NCBI GenBank assembly: GCA_024405735.1
Contig: JAKSOF010000008.1
Location: forward strand, 1-64,000
Origin: Victivallaceae bacterium
GTDB lineage: Bacteria; Verrucomicrobiota; Lentisphaeria; Victivallales; Victivallaceae
Length of the DNA: 64,000 nt
Reading direction: 5' to 3'
Shown one piece after another: positions 50,346-59,593 of this stretch. Position numbers and translations under genes: made by a program. Each line of letters starts with the position of its first letter. The first letter of the stretch is position 1. A model generated the notes under the pieces. It ran no database searches and was not told where the DNA came from. It saw only the letters and a list, made by a program, of their open reading frames with translations.

Positions 50346-52085
50346 ATGAATATGGTCAATCTTACTATCAACGGCAAGCCGGTTTCCGTGCCGGCAAATT
50401 CCACGATCCTCGATGCGGCGCGTGAACTCAACATCAAGATCCCGACGCTCTGCCATTGCAAACTCGGTTGCGGCGTCACCAATCAGCCCGCTTCCTGCCG
50501 CGTCTGCGTGGTCGAAGTCGAGCGCCGCCGCAATCTGGCGCCCGCCTGCGCGACTCCGGTCATGGAGGGAATGGTCGTCCACACCAACACCCAGCGTGCG
50601 CTCAACGCGCGCCGGACGGTGCTTGAACTGATGCTCAGCGATCACCCGCAGGACTGCCTGACCTGTCCCAAAAATCAGGAGTGCAGTCTTCAGAAACTCG
50701 CCGCCGAATTCGGCATCCGCGAGATCGAGTACAAGGGCGAAGTCAATCACTTCGACGTCGATACTTCGAGCGAAGCGATCATGCGCGATCTTTCCAAGTG
50801 CATCATGTGCCGCCGTTGCGAAACGGTCTGCAACAAGGTTCAGACGGTCGGTACGCTGACAGGCTTCGGCCGCGGATTTTCCGCCAAGGTCGGTACGCCC
50901 AATCTGATGCCGCTCGCCGACACCAGCTGTACTTTCTGCGGACAGTGCGTCAATGCGTGTCCCGTCGGCGCGATCACCGGCATCAGCTATGTGAAAAAAG
51001 TCTGGGCGGCGATCAACGACCCCTCCAAGACCGTCATCGTCCAGACGGCGCCCGCCGTCCGCGTCGCGGTCGGTCAGGAATTCGGCTTTGAACCCGGCGT
51101 GCCGGTGACCGGGAAACTGGTTTCGGGCTTGCGCGCGCTCGGTTTCGACAAGGTTTTCGACACCAATTTCTCCGCCGACCTCACCATTATGGAGGAGGGG
51201 CACGAGATCGTCGAACGCGTCAAGAGCGGAAAAAATCTGCCGATTTTGACCAGTTGCTGTCCCGGATGGATCAACTTTATCGAACACAACTTCCCCGACT
51301 TGCTCCACATCCCGTCGAGCTGCAAATCTCCGCAGCAGATGTTCGGCGCGATCGCCAAGAGCTACTACGCCGAAAAGATCGGCGTCAAGCCGGAAGACCT
51401 CATCGTCGTTTCGGTGATGCCCTGTCAGGCGAAGAAATACGAAGCCGCCCGTCCGGAATTTTCCCGCGACGGCGTCCGCGACGTTGACTATGTGGTCACG
51501 ACGCGCGAACTCTGCCGGATGTTCCGGGAAGCCGGCGTCAATCTCGCCAATATGGATGATTCCGAGTACGACAGCCCGCTCGGCGATTCGACCGGAGCCG
51601 CCGATATTTTCGGCGTGACGGGCGGCGTGCTGGAAGCTGCGTGCCGTTCGGTCTACTATATGCTCAACGGCAAGAATCTCGAGGGCGATGCGATCAACTT
51701 CCGCGCCGTCCGCGGTCTCGACGGCATCAAGGAAGCCACCGTCCGCATCACTCCGGACAAGAGCATCAACGTCGCCGTCTGCTCCGGATTGGGCAATGCC
51801 CGCAAGGTGCTGGAAATGGTGCGCAAGGAGCCCGGCCGCTTCCAGGCGATCGAGATCATGGCGTGTCCCGGCGGTTGCATCAACGGCGGCGGTCAACCTT
51901 TCCTCCACGGCGAGACCGACCTCTTGGAAAAGCGCATGAAAGGCCTTTACTGCGAGGATGAGCGCAAGACGAAACGCTGCAGCCACGACAACCCCGATAT
52001 TCAGAAACTCTATCAGGAATATCTCGGCGAACCGGGTAGCGAAAAAGCGCATCACTTGCTGCATACGGTCTATCATCAGAAATAA
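50346..52085 (+). CDS. hydA: [FeFe] hydrogenase catalytic subunit, group A3-like
   Basis: 579 residues. N-terminal [2Fe-2S] (LCHCKLGCGVTNQPASCRVC region), a His/Cys cluster (HPQDCLTCPKNQECSLQ), two [4Fe-4S] ferredoxin sites (CIMCRRCETVC, CTFCGQCVNACP) and the H-cluster motifs TSCCPGWI (L1), MPCQAKKYE (L2) and MACPGGCINGGGQ (L3). It makes or uses hydrogen in the cytoplasm with HydB and HydC. No maturation genes (hydE, hydF, hydG) lie in the window. Start at 50346: AAGGA lies 9 nt upstream, while the open frame from 50310 overlaps hydB without a signal. Confidence 0.95.
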   Translation: MNMVNLTINGKPVSVPANSTILDAARELNIKIPTLCHCKLGCGVTNQPASCRVCVVEVERRRNLAPACATPVMEGMVVHTNTQRALNARRTVLELMLSDHPQDCLTCPKNQECSLQKLAAEFGIREIEYKGEVNHFDVDTSSEAIMRDLSKCIMCRRCETVCNKVQTVGTLTGFGRGFSAKVGTPNLMPLADTSCTFCGQCVNACPVGAITGISYVKKVWAAINDPSKTVIVQTAPAVRVAVGQEFGFEPGVPVTGKLVSGLRALGFDKVFDTNFSADLTIMEEGHEIVERVKSGKNLPILTSCCPGWINFIEHNFPDLLHIPSSCKSPQQMFGAIAKSYYAEKIGVKPEDLIVVSVMPCQAKKYEAARPEFSRDGVRDVDYVVTTRELCRMFREAGVNLANMDDSEYDSPLGDSTGAADIFGVTGGVLEAACRSVYYMLNGKNLEGDAINFRAVRGLDGIKEATVRITPDKSINVAVCSGLGNARKVLEMVRKEPGRFQAIEIMACPGGCINGGGQPFLHGETDLLEKRMKGLYCEDERKTKRCSHDNPDIQKLYQEYLGEPGSEKAHHLLHTVYHQK

Positions 52086-52110
52086 GAGAAAAACTCCTTT
52101 TTCTGAAACG

Positions 52111-52149
52111 CGGCGCCGTGATCCTGATTTCCCCCGGATCGCGGTGCCG
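52111..52149 (+). terminator. hyd operon terminator (hairpin)
   Basis: CGGCGCCGTGATCC (52111-52124) pairs with GGATCGCGGTGCCG (52136-52149) through two G-T pairs. The following TTATTCTT is only moderately T-rich, so termination may be partial. Confidence 0.6.
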
Positions 52150-52176
52150 TTATTCTTCAAATCATCGGAGCGAAAA

Positions 52177-53151
52177 ATGGTTTTTCCGGAAAAAGTCCTC
52201 GTGACGGGCGGTGCGGGTTTCATCGGGAGTTTTCTCGTTGAAGCATTGCTGTCGCGTCATTGTCAGGTTTTCGTCGCCGATGATTTTTCGACGGGAAGCC
52301 GCGAGAATCTCGCCGCCGTCGCCGATTACCCCGATCTCGTCGTCGAGAAATTGGACATCACGTGCGATACGGAAAAATTAGCCGCTTTGGTGCAACGCGC
52401 CGATGCCGTCGTCCATCTCGCCGCCGCCGTCGGCGTCGAATTGATCATCAATGACCCTGTCCGTTCGATCACGACCAACGTCCGCGGTACGGAAAATCTG
52501 CTGACTTGTGCCGCCAAATACGGCAAGCGCACGATAATCGCTTCGACGAGCGAAGTCTACGGGAAATCGGAAAAAGAACTTTTTTCCGAAAAGGACGATC
52601 CGGTTTTGGGATCGCCTTATTTTTCGCGCTGGAGTTACGCCTGCGGCAAACTGCTCGACGAATTTCTGCTGATGGCGCTCTGCCAAAGCCGGAATTTTCC
52701 CGGTACGGTCGTCCGCTTTTTCAATACGGTGGGGCCCCGGCAGACGGGGCGGTACGGAATGGTTTTGCCGCGTTTTGTTGCCGCCGCGCTCAAAAATGAG
52801 CCGCTTCGCGTTTTCGGCGACGGGAATCAGTCGCGCTGTTTCTGCCACGTCGGGGACGTTGTGCGCGCCCTGATGCTGTTGCTCCCGGAGGAAAAAAGCT
52901 TCGGCAACATCTACAATATCGGGAGCGATGAATTGATTTCGATCTACGATCTCGCCCGGCGCGTGATCGACCGCACGGGAAGTTCCTCTCCCATTGAAAA
53001 AGTGCCTTACCATGTGGCGTATCCTGCGGGATTTGAGGATATGCGCCGCCGGAAACCCGATACGCGCGCACTTTCCGATTTGACCGGCTGGCAGGTCTGT
53101 CACCGACTCGACGACATCATCGACGACATCGCTTCCGGCATCAGAAATTGA
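52177..53151 (+). CDS. NAD-dependent nucleotide-sugar epimerase/dehydratase
   Basis: 324 residues, extended SDR. Rossmann motif LVTGGAGFIGSFL, acidic NAD ligand DDFSTGSREN, VVHLAAAVGVELI, catalytic pattern STSEVYGKS plus SYACGKLLDEF (YxxxK), NTVGPRQTGRYGMVLPRF and FGDGNQSRCFCHVGDVVRA. These are closest to UDP-glucuronate decarboxylase / UDP-glucose 4-epimerase-like enzymes; the exact substrate is uncertain. The ATG at 52177 has GGAG 6 nt upstream. The 3' end overlaps the opposite-strand AraC gene by 11 bp. Confidence 0.85.
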   Translation: MVFPEKVLVTGGAGFIGSFLVEALLSRHCQVFVADDFSTGSRENLAAVADYPDLVVEKLDITCDTEKLAALVQRADAVVHLAAAVGVELIINDPVRSITTNVRGTENLLTCAAKYGKRTIIASTSEVYGKSEKELFSEKDDPVLGSPYFSRWSYACGKLLDEFLLMALCQSRNFPGTVVRFFNTVGPRQTGRYGMVLPRFVAAALKNEPLRVFGDGNQSRCFCHVGDVVRALMLLLPEEKSFGNIYNIGSDELISIYDLARRVIDRTGSSSPIEKVPYHVAYPAGFEDMRRRKPDTRALSDLTGWQVCHRLDDIIDDIASGIRN

Positions 53152-54004
53152 GTTTCCCTTTGCGGTATTCCCCCGGTGTCACACCGTAGTATTGGCGGAA
53201 AATGTGCAAAAAGTGACTGGCGTCGTAGAACCCCCATTCGGAGGCGATCTCCTTGAACGGGCGGTCGCTGGATGCGACAGCATTTTTCGCATTGCTCAAG
53301 CGGTAGCGCATTTCGTACTGGCAAAAAGTCGTCCCGGTGTAGGTACGGAAAAGTTCCCCGAAACGGCTCGCACTTAAATGGCACTCCTTGGCGGCGGTTT
53401 CCAGAGAAACAGGGATCCCCGGCTGTTTGCGCGGCAGCATCAATGCGGGGCGGATGCGTTCAAATCCCGTTCCGGTTGCGGGAAGCGTTTCGGCGTGCAG
53501 AAACGGCCGTAAAAGTGCCGTGTAGATCTGGTGGATGGTCAGCCACGCTTCAAAGCGGGAACATTCGTCGGGATGTTGGATGAGCGCGAGATCGCGCAGT
53601 TTTTTCCCGAGCGAAAAAAGTTGCGGTCGCTGACTGGAATTCAGAAGCCGGTGACGCTCCCGGACGCCGTGCGAAAAAGGCGCGAGAAAAGGCAGTTCCC
53701 ATCCGGTGAAACCGTTGCCGAGATCTTCGAGCAAAAAGGAGGCGACGATCGCTTCGTGGTCGGCGGACTGCCGGATCGCGGAGTGCGGTTCAAGCGGACT
53801 GGTCAGCCAGACGTCGCCGGAGGAAAAATGCAGTTGATAACCGTCGCTCCAGCTGTCGTGCGCTCCCGCGAGTATAATGCCGAGATGGATGTGACTGTGC
53901 ATGTCGATTTCCGCCGTCGGCAGCAATTTTCCCTTCGGGAAGTATTCCAGAAGAAATGGCGTTTTGGCGGTGAAGCGGGTCGGATAGTAGACATAGCGTG
54001 CCAT
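53141..54004 (-). CDS. AraC-family transcriptional regulator
   Basis: 287 residues. A cupin-like sugar-sensing N domain (MHSHIHLGIILAG, SSGDVWLTSPLEPH) precedes the double helix-turn-helix of AraC: VSLETAAKECHLSASRFGELFR and FKEIASEWGFYDASHFLHIFRQYYGVTPGEYR (trimmed FYDASHFLHIFRQYYG). It probably senses a carbohydrate and activates the divergent MFS/glycosidase operon. Its promoter overlaps that of the transporter gene. Confidence 0.9.
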   Translation of the reverse strand: MARYVYYPTRFTAKTPFLLEYFPKGKLLPTAEIDMHSHIHLGIILAGAHDSWSDGYQLHFSSGDVWLTSPLEPHSAIRQSADHEAIVASFLLEDLGNGFTGWELPFLAPFSHGVRERHRLLNSSQRPQLFSLGKKLRDLALIQHPDECSRFEAWLTIHQIYTALLRPFLHAETLPATGTGFERIRPALMLPRKQPGIPVSLETAAKECHLSASRFGELFRTYTGTTFCQYEMRYRLSNAKNAVASSDRPFKEIASEWGFYDASHFLHIFRQYYGVTPGEYRKGKLNF

Positions 54005-54045
54005 AATGCGATCTCAAACGTTGTTTTTTACAATTTTCCCGTCAG

Positions 54046-54103
54046 CATATACACTTGGGAAATCCTTGCAGGCAAAGGTTTTTCCGTGTATGTTATAAAC
54101 ATA
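54046..54103. promoter_or_regulatory. divergent promoters with inverted repeat, AraC/MFS
   Basis: Plus strand: TTGCAG (54066-54071), 17 bp, TATGTT (54089-54094). Minus strand: TTGCCT (54075-54070), 18 bp, TATATG (54051-54046). The inverted repeat TATGTT-ATA-AACATA (54089-54103) covers the plus -10. The -35 elements overlap, so one bound regulator could affect both genes. Confidence 0.45.
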
Positions 54104-54164
54104 GCCCGAAAATGAAAAAATACAAGTCGGATTCAAGGAATTTTTTCCGCAGGAGGAGTCGGGT

Positions 54165-55319
54165 ATGTTGAAATTTTTTACCCGTAGCATACCGGTCGTC
54201 GTCAATTTCATTCAACACGGATTCGGTCTCTTTTTCGCCGCGCTGATCGCGACGATGGGGGGGGATGGCTGGCAGGTCAGTCTGCCGGGCGTCGCCGCCG
54301 GAATTGTTTATCCTGTGTCGACGTTTCTCGTCGGCAAACTCATCACGCAGAAACGGTTGACAGCGCTCATCGCCGCAAGCGGCATCCTCATCTCGACGGC
54401 GGCGACGGGAATTTTCTTTTTGAACAGTTTCTGGTGGCTTGTCGCGTGGAGCATCGTCGTCAACGTCGCCGTGACACTGCACGCGGTGCCGATCCAGCTT
54501 CTGATCCGGCGCGTACAAGGCGATCGTCCCGGAGGAAACGGTCTGATCAAAACGGTATCGATCTATCTTGTCGGCGTCAGCATCGGTCAGGGGCTCGGCG
54601 TCCTTTTTTGCGGACATATTTCAAGGGCGACATTTTGTGCGGCGGGTTGCGGACTCGGACTTCTGATGGTCGCCGTGATGATATGGGTCGCCCGCGGCTA
54701 TCCCCCCTCGGCTGAACTTCCGGCGGCAACAGCGGAAAAAGCGCCGGAAACTTCCACCGGAAAAATTCCGGGACCCGTCATCGCGGGGTGGGTGCTCGTC
54801 GGCTTGATCTCGCTGGGATTGTCGATGATGACGGCGAGCGTCACTTATCGCGGCAACATTCTCGGTTTTTCCGAGGCGGTACGTGCCGACGTGCTGTCGG
54901 TGCGCTCATTCGTCGAGGGGATCGTCGTATTTCTTTTGATCTTCTCCCGGAAATGGGTCGATTTCCGTCAGGTTCCCGCCGGACTGGCGACGGTTTTCGC
55001 CGTAAGTTTCGCCTTTTTTGCCTTCGGCACGACGGCGTCGTTTTTTTACGCGGCTTCCATTCTTTTCGGCATTGCCCTGGGAATGGGGCTTTTTTACGTC
55101 AGTTATCACGCGCTTCAATCCTCGGGAAGCAACGGCAAATATTGCGTCGTCAGCGAGATCATCATCGGCGTGACGCAATTTCTCGGTCCCGTCTGCGGCG
55201 CCGTTGCGACGCCGCAAACAAGCGGACTTCCCTTTGCGATCGCGGCGGCGGTTGCCGTTGCCGTGACGCTTTTTTTCATTTTCTTTCTGCGCGGGCAAGA
55301 CAAGGTTTTTACGGCATAA
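54165..55319 (+). CDS. MFS transporter
   Basis: 384 residues with about 12 membrane segments split by a Pro/Ala/Glu-rich cytoplasmic loop (ELPAATAEKAPETSTGK). Family-level MFS features are present, but I do not recognise a substrate signature. Lying between a divergent AraC regulator and a large secreted glycosidase-like protein, it probably imports the released sugar (inference). AGGAGG precedes the ATG. The gap to the next gene is about 56 bp and includes AAAGGAG. Confidence 0.8.
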   Translation: MLKFFTRSIPVVVNFIQHGFGLFFAALIATMGGDGWQVSLPGVAAGIVYPVSTFLVGKLITQKRLTALIAASGILISTAATGIFFLNSFWWLVAWSIVVNVAVTLHAVPIQLLIRRVQGDRPGGNGLIKTVSIYLVGVSIGQGLGVLFCGHISRATFCAAGCGLGLLMVAVMIWVARGYPPSAELPAATAEKAPETSTGKIPGPVIAGWVLVGLISLGLSMMTASVTYRGNILGFSEAVRADVLSVRSFVEGIVVFLLIFSRKWVDFRQVPAGLATVFAVSFAFFAFGTTASFFYAASILFGIALGMGLFYVSYHALQSSGSNGKYCVVSEIIIGVTQFLGPVCGAVATPQTSGLPFAIAAAVAVAVTLFFIFFLRGQDKVFTA

Positions 55320-55375
55320 AATTTGCGGATGAATAAAAAAGAGAGTACCTTATAAAAAATAAAGGAGAAATCGTG

Positions 55376-58300
55376 ATGAAAAAAAGTTGTCTGTTTTTGG
55401 GAATGTTGGCATTTGCCGTGTCCGCCTTTGCGGCGGAATTCCGCATCGAGCCGGAATTTTTCAATGACTTGAAGTTCTGGCGCAAAAGTCTGGATGCCAA
55501 CACTTCCGGACGCTGTCAGATCACGGCGGACAAAACCGCGAAAAACGCGATCAGCGAAACCTACCAACTCCCCGAAGCCGGTACTTATTACGTCTGGGTG
55601 CGGAGTTTCAGTTACGGTGCGAACAGCCGTAAATTCAAACTTTTCATCAATAACAAGGGGCTTGGCTCTTTCGGCGACGGCGTGATCCCCTCCGGACAGG
55701 AAACGCCGTCTCTCTGCTGGGAAAAGGCAAAAAAATCCCTCGAACTTCCCGCCGGAAATCTCAAACTCCAGATCTCGCCGATCTCCCCTTACAGCCGCAT
55801 CGACACGGTGATTTTGACGACCGACGCCGATTTCGTGCCTTCCAACGTCAAGACGGAGATCGATACCGTGACCGAATTGCCTCCGCCGAAAATGGATCCC
55901 GGAGAAGTGGCAAAAAAGCTGTTTCCCCATCCCAAAGCCAAGGGCAACGGCGAAGCGATGCTCATTCTTTCCGGCGGCCGTCCGTGGACGGGAGCGGAAT
56001 TCGGCGACTGCTACGTCGATGCCGGAGCCAAAGTCCTGACGCTGACTTCCACGCATCTTGCGGGCGAGGGCGGCGCGCCGATCCGCGCGATGCTCAACGA
56101 CAGCGTTGAACCTCCCGCCGCCGACGGCGTCACGGTCGAATTTCAGCGTCTTGCCGATTACAAATGCGTTGTCATCAACAACATCCCGGCGGCAAATCAG
56201 GAGAAACTTTTGACCGCCGACCGCATTGCCGCCTTGACGCGCTTTGTGGAAGACGGCGGCACGTTGCTGCTGACGGTCAACGCGCCCTCCGCGCTCGGCG
56301 ATCTTTTGCCCGTCGTTGAAAAAGAGGGCGCCGATTACGACGATGCTGTTTTCGTCGACCGCCCGGAGGGCGAAAACTTCGCCTTTCTGCCGGAAAAATG
56401 GCGCAGTTTCGATCCTTTCAAAAACGTACTGGCGAAACCGGGGGCGAAAGTCCTCGCGCAGTTGAAGTCATCCGACGGTCAGGTGATCTCCGACTATATC
56501 GTGATGCAGACGATCGGCAAGGGGCGCGTGCTCTTTCTCAACGACAGTTTTTCCCGTTACAATAAAGTGGCGATGCTTTACAGCTGGGCATACGGCCGCG
56601 CGCTGATGGCGGCGCTGGTCAATGAAGTTGCCGGTTTCAAACTCGACGTGCAGAAGCTGATCTACCGCCAGTCGCCCTGTCCCGAGCCGCAAACGCTTGC
56701 CGCTGTTTCAACGAAAATCGCCATTCCAGAAATGACGCTTGCCGACAGCGAGGGTGAAGTCCGGATCGACGGCAACACCGCGTTTTTCGCCGACGGTGCG
56801 AAACTGGAAGTCAACGGTCGCGGCGCGGTCGCGCTGACGATGTCGGGCGCATCCAAGCCCTACGCCGTCGATTTCAAGCCGCCGCAACTTTATCTCTCGA
56901 CGACACAGCAGAAACTTACTTCGGGGACGAGCGAAGCGGTCGATGTCCAGAGCAAAGGCGTTTCCAAAACGGTTTGGCAGTTTGACGGCATTGCCGCCGA
57001 CGGCAAATACGCGGTCTTGAATTACTCCGCCGTCAACGGCGCAAAAATGCAGTGGGTCTTCAAAAGCGGTAAACTTGATCTTGACGGACGTACTTATAGT
57101 GGCATCGCGCAAAAGGCGAAGATCCTTGCCGCGCCGACGCAGGTAAGTTCATTGATCTCCTCGTGCAAACTTGATATTGACGCCACGATTTGCCGCCGGA
57201 TGAATTGCTATCAGCCGCCGCGCGGTTATGTGGAGATCGACTTGAGCGGCAAGGCCGCCGCCGACACCCGGTCCTGCAATTTCTTTGTCAGCAGTCAGCC
57301 TTTCGGCTACATTCATACGCAACAGGGCATCTACGCTGAAATCATCGAAAAGCCCTTTTCGACCGAGATCCGCTATACGGTGGAAAAAGGCGCATCGCAA
57401 GTTCGCTCCGAAACCAAACAGTTGATCGGCCGCCGCAACGCGCCCGTCGAGGATGAATTTTTCTGGCAGCTTTACAGTCCGGGCAAAGAGAACGGCTGCA
57501 ACGAATATCTCGCCTTGTGGCAGTTTGTCCGGCATCATCTGCGTCAAAGCGCCGGTCTGCGCGAATATCCGATCCGCCCCGCCGCCGGATATACCAATAT
57601 GGCGACCAATGCCGAAGCCGTCGAAGCGATCAAAGCCGCCGGGAAACTCGGCGTGAGTTTCTTTTATCTGCCGCTTTGCCCCTCGTCGATCAGCTCGCTC
57701 GACAGCGACGCGCTGATGGAGCGTTATGCGCAGATCAACTCCTGCGGGATGAAAACTTATCCATGGACGGCGTGCGACTACACCGAGGGTACGGGCGACT
57801 GGATCTTTCAAAATCATCAGGATTGGCTGATGCGCGATGAAAAAGGCGGTATTTACGCCTATTTCGGCAATCACCGCGTGATCGACCTCGCCAATATCGA
57901 CTTCCTCAACTGGTATTTTGAAAAACTCAAACGCATTTTTGATGCCGGAGTCGGTTACGTTTATCTGGATATGGGCGGTCAGGCGTCGACCAATGTCAAT
58001 TTTGCCGGAGTTGAAAGCAACGCCGGATTGATGAATCAGATCCCGATTTTCAAATACTACCATCAGAATGACGTCGTTTGCGGCGTCGAAGGGATGAATC
58101 CCCTCGTCATCGACAATTACTGGTATCGCGAAAAACTTTACGTCCCGATGGGCGGCAAGGAGTTCGCCACGCTCGGCAGCAATCTCGGCACGAACGAAGA
58201 CGCGTCGTTTGTACTCAATTATTTCCGCGTTGCGATGTTCGGCACTTATCCGAAGTTTTTCACCGACGGTTACGCGCAGGGCTTTGAACGTTCCCCCGGC

Positions 58301-58588
58301 GAGATCGCCAAGATTGACCACGTCGCCAAAATGCTGCCCGCCATTCAGACGGCACTGGATTTCGGCGTGCCTTTCATCCGCACGACCGAATACGGCACGA
58401 CCTGGATCAACGGTCAGGGCGGTGCGGTCTACGTCTGGGACAATGTCGGCAAACTCGACATCGAGCTTCCTGCGGGATATGAATTTTGCAAAACCCAAGT
58501 CAGCGATCAGGCGATGCGCGATTTCACGCCGGACGATCTGAAAGACGTGAAGTCCGAAACGATTTTCATCATCGGCAAAAAGAAATGA
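55376..58588 (+). CDS. large secreted glycoside-hydrolase-like protein
   Basis: 1070 residues. A signal peptide (1-20, AFAVSAFAAEF) is followed by four parts. Part 1 (about 20-150) is a CBM35-like galactose-binding fold (TYYVWVRSFSYGANSRKFK, then LPAGNLKLQISP). Part 2 (about 190-420) is a glutamine-amidotransferase-like or ThuA-like alpha/beta domain (MLILSGGRPWTGAEFGD, FVEDGGTLLLTV). Part 3 is a beta-rich domain. Part 4 (about 750-1000) is a TIM-barrel-like region with LGVSFFYLPLCPSS, MKTYPWTACDY and GVGYVYLDMGG, the last resembling the nucleophile strand of clan-D glycosidases (GH31/GH36). No exact GH family can be named. I chose the ATG at 55376; a GTG lies one codon earlier. Confidence 0.7.
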   Translation: MKKSCLFLGMLAFAVSAFAAEFRIEPEFFNDLKFWRKSLDANTSGRCQITADKTAKNAISETYQLPEAGTYYVWVRSFSYGANSRKFKLFINNKGLGSFGDGVIPSGQETPSLCWEKAKKSLELPAGNLKLQISPISPYSRIDTVILTTDADFVPSNVKTEIDTVTELPPPKMDPGEVAKKLFPHPKAKGNGEAMLILSGGRPWTGAEFGDCYVDAGAKVLTLTSTHLAGEGGAPIRAMLNDSVEPPAADGVTVEFQRLADYKCVVINNIPAANQEKLLTADRIAALTRFVEDGGTLLLTVNAPSALGDLLPVVEKEGADYDDAVFVDRPEGENFAFLPEKWRSFDPFKNVLAKPGAKVLAQLKSSDGQVISDYIVMQTIGKGRVLFLNDSFSRYNKVAMLYSWAYGRALMAALVNEVAGFKLDVQKLIYRQSPCPEPQTLAAVSTKIAIPEMTLADSEGEVRIDGNTAFFADGAKLEVNGRGAVALTMSGASKPYAVDFKPPQLYLSTTQQKLTSGTSEAVDVQSKGVSKTVWQFDGIAADGKYAVLNYSAVNGAKMQWVFKSGKLDLDGRTYSGIAQKAKILAAPTQVSSLISSCKLDIDATICRRMNCYQPPRGYVEIDLSGKAAADTRSCNFFVSSQPFGYIHTQQGIYAEIIEKPFSTEIRYTVEKGASQVRSETKQLIGRRNAPVEDEFFWQLYSPGKENGCNEYLALWQFVRHHLRQSAGLREYPIRPAAGYTNMATNAEAVEAIKAAGKLGVSFFYLPLCPSSISSLDSDALMERYAQINSCGMKTYPWTACDYTEGTGDWIFQNHQDWLMRDEKGGIYAYFGNHRVIDLANIDFLNWYFEKLKRIFDAGVGYVYLDMGGQASTNVNFAGVESNAGLMNQIPIFKYYHQNDVVCGVEGMNPLVIDNYWYREKLYVPMGGKEFATLGSNLGTNEDASFVLNYFRVAMFGTYPKFFTDGYAQGFERSPGEIAKIDHVAKMLPAIQTALDFGVPFIRTTEYGTTWINGQGGAVYVWDNVGKLDIELPAGYEFCKTQVSDQAMRDFTPDDLKDVKSETIFIIGKKK

Positions 58589-58600
58589 GACTTGGATGAA

Positions 58601-58630
58601 ACCGCGAATACACGCGAATGAACACGAATA
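58601..58630. repeat. three tandem copies of a CGAAT-core unit
   Basis: Three 10-11 bp units (ACCGCGAATAC, ACGCGAATGA, ACACGAATAG) lie between the convergent glycosidase and DUF4037 genes. Short CGCGAAT/CACGAAT repeats of this kind occur between genes in many bacteria (from memory). No other function is seen in 58589-58660. Confidence 0.5.
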
Positions 58631-58660
58631 GGGCAAAAGAGACAAGATGCTCCCGTTTCG

Positions 58661-59593
58661 TTATGCCCCCTCCATAATGTGCAACGAGGCGATCTCGCGG
58701 TTGACGATGGCACATCGGAGTTCAAAGGCGAATTTTTCGAGATCGTTGCCGTTGCCGGAAACCAGTTGCTGACGTTTCAGTTCCGCGATGATTTGAGTTG
58801 CGATCAATTCGACGACTTCGGTTTTGGCGGCGGAGTCGTCATTGCCGGTCAGCAGAAATTCCAGTGCGTCGGCGAGATCACCGAGGCGCGGCAGAGCGCG
58901 CATTGCGCGAAAGAGCCATTTGTAGTAACAGCCGAAAGCGTGATTGAGCAAAAAGAGCGCGTTCCCTGCGGCGCGGACGAATTCGTCGAGAGCGAGGTGG
59001 GCGGCGCCTTTTTCGCCGTGTTTCAGACAGCGCGGATAATTGTACTGACCGCTTTGCGCGGCAGTTGCGAGATAAGCGGCGAGTTTTTTCAGCCGGACGT
59101 CGCGCGGCATCCCGGTGGCGATTTCGTTTCGGATGCGGGAAAATTCGCCGCTCCCGTCATAAAAAACGGCGCCGTTGAGAGCTTCGGCAAAGGCGTAGTC
59201 GGGGGTGTAGAGCCATTCGCGCCAGTTGCGGGGGGCGCCGGGGATGCCGAGGTGGCGGAGAAAGAATTTTTCGATGGTGGTGACGCCGTATTCCGTCTCG
59301 CCGAGGGCGCTTTCGCGGGAAGCGATTTTTTGCGGCGGGACATCTTTCAGGAGTTTCAAGTAGGCGCGCCCCAGAGCAAAGCCGTATTTTTCCTCGTCTT
59401 CGCGCGAAAGATAGATCGTGAAACCGATCTTGAAATCGTGATCGCGGGAAATTTCGTCGTCGAAGCCGAAACATTCGGAGCCGTGCCCCGCCATCCCCGC
59501 GGCGAGGCGTTGCCACAATTCGGGAAAATCGCGCTGCAGCATCGGTTTGCCCGCGCGCTCGAAGTATTCGCGATCAAGGTCAATTCCGCGCAT
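58661..59593 (-). CDS. DUF4037 protein (nucleotidyltransferase-like)
   Basis: 310 residues. The N-terminal GHGSECFGFDDEISRDHDFKIGF (core SECFGFDDEISRDHDF) is the hallmark of DUF4037, a family related to nucleotidyltransferases through a GS...D-x-D type motif (here GSECFGFDDEISRDHD). The rest is helical (CLKHGEKGAAHLALDEFVRAA). The biochemical role is unknown. The ATG at 59593 gives the usual family opening (MRGIDLDREYFER); an ATG three codons upstream is possible. It overlaps the preceding TPR gene by 14 bp, so the two are translated together. Confidence 0.8.
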   Translation of the reverse strand: MRGIDLDREYFERAGKPMLQRDFPELWQRLAAGMAGHGSECFGFDDEISRDHDFKIGFTIYLSREDEEKYGFALGRAYLKLLKDVPPQKIASRESALGETEYGVTTIEKFFLRHLGIPGAPRNWREWLYTPDYAFAEALNGAVFYDGSGEFSRIRNEIATGMPRDVRLKKLAAYLATAAQSGQYNYPRCLKHGEKGAAHLALDEFVRAAGNALFLLNHAFGCYYKWLFRAMRALPRLGDLADALEFLLTGNDDSAAKTEVVELIATQIIAELKRQQLVSGNGNDLEKFAFELRCAIVNREIASLHIMEGA

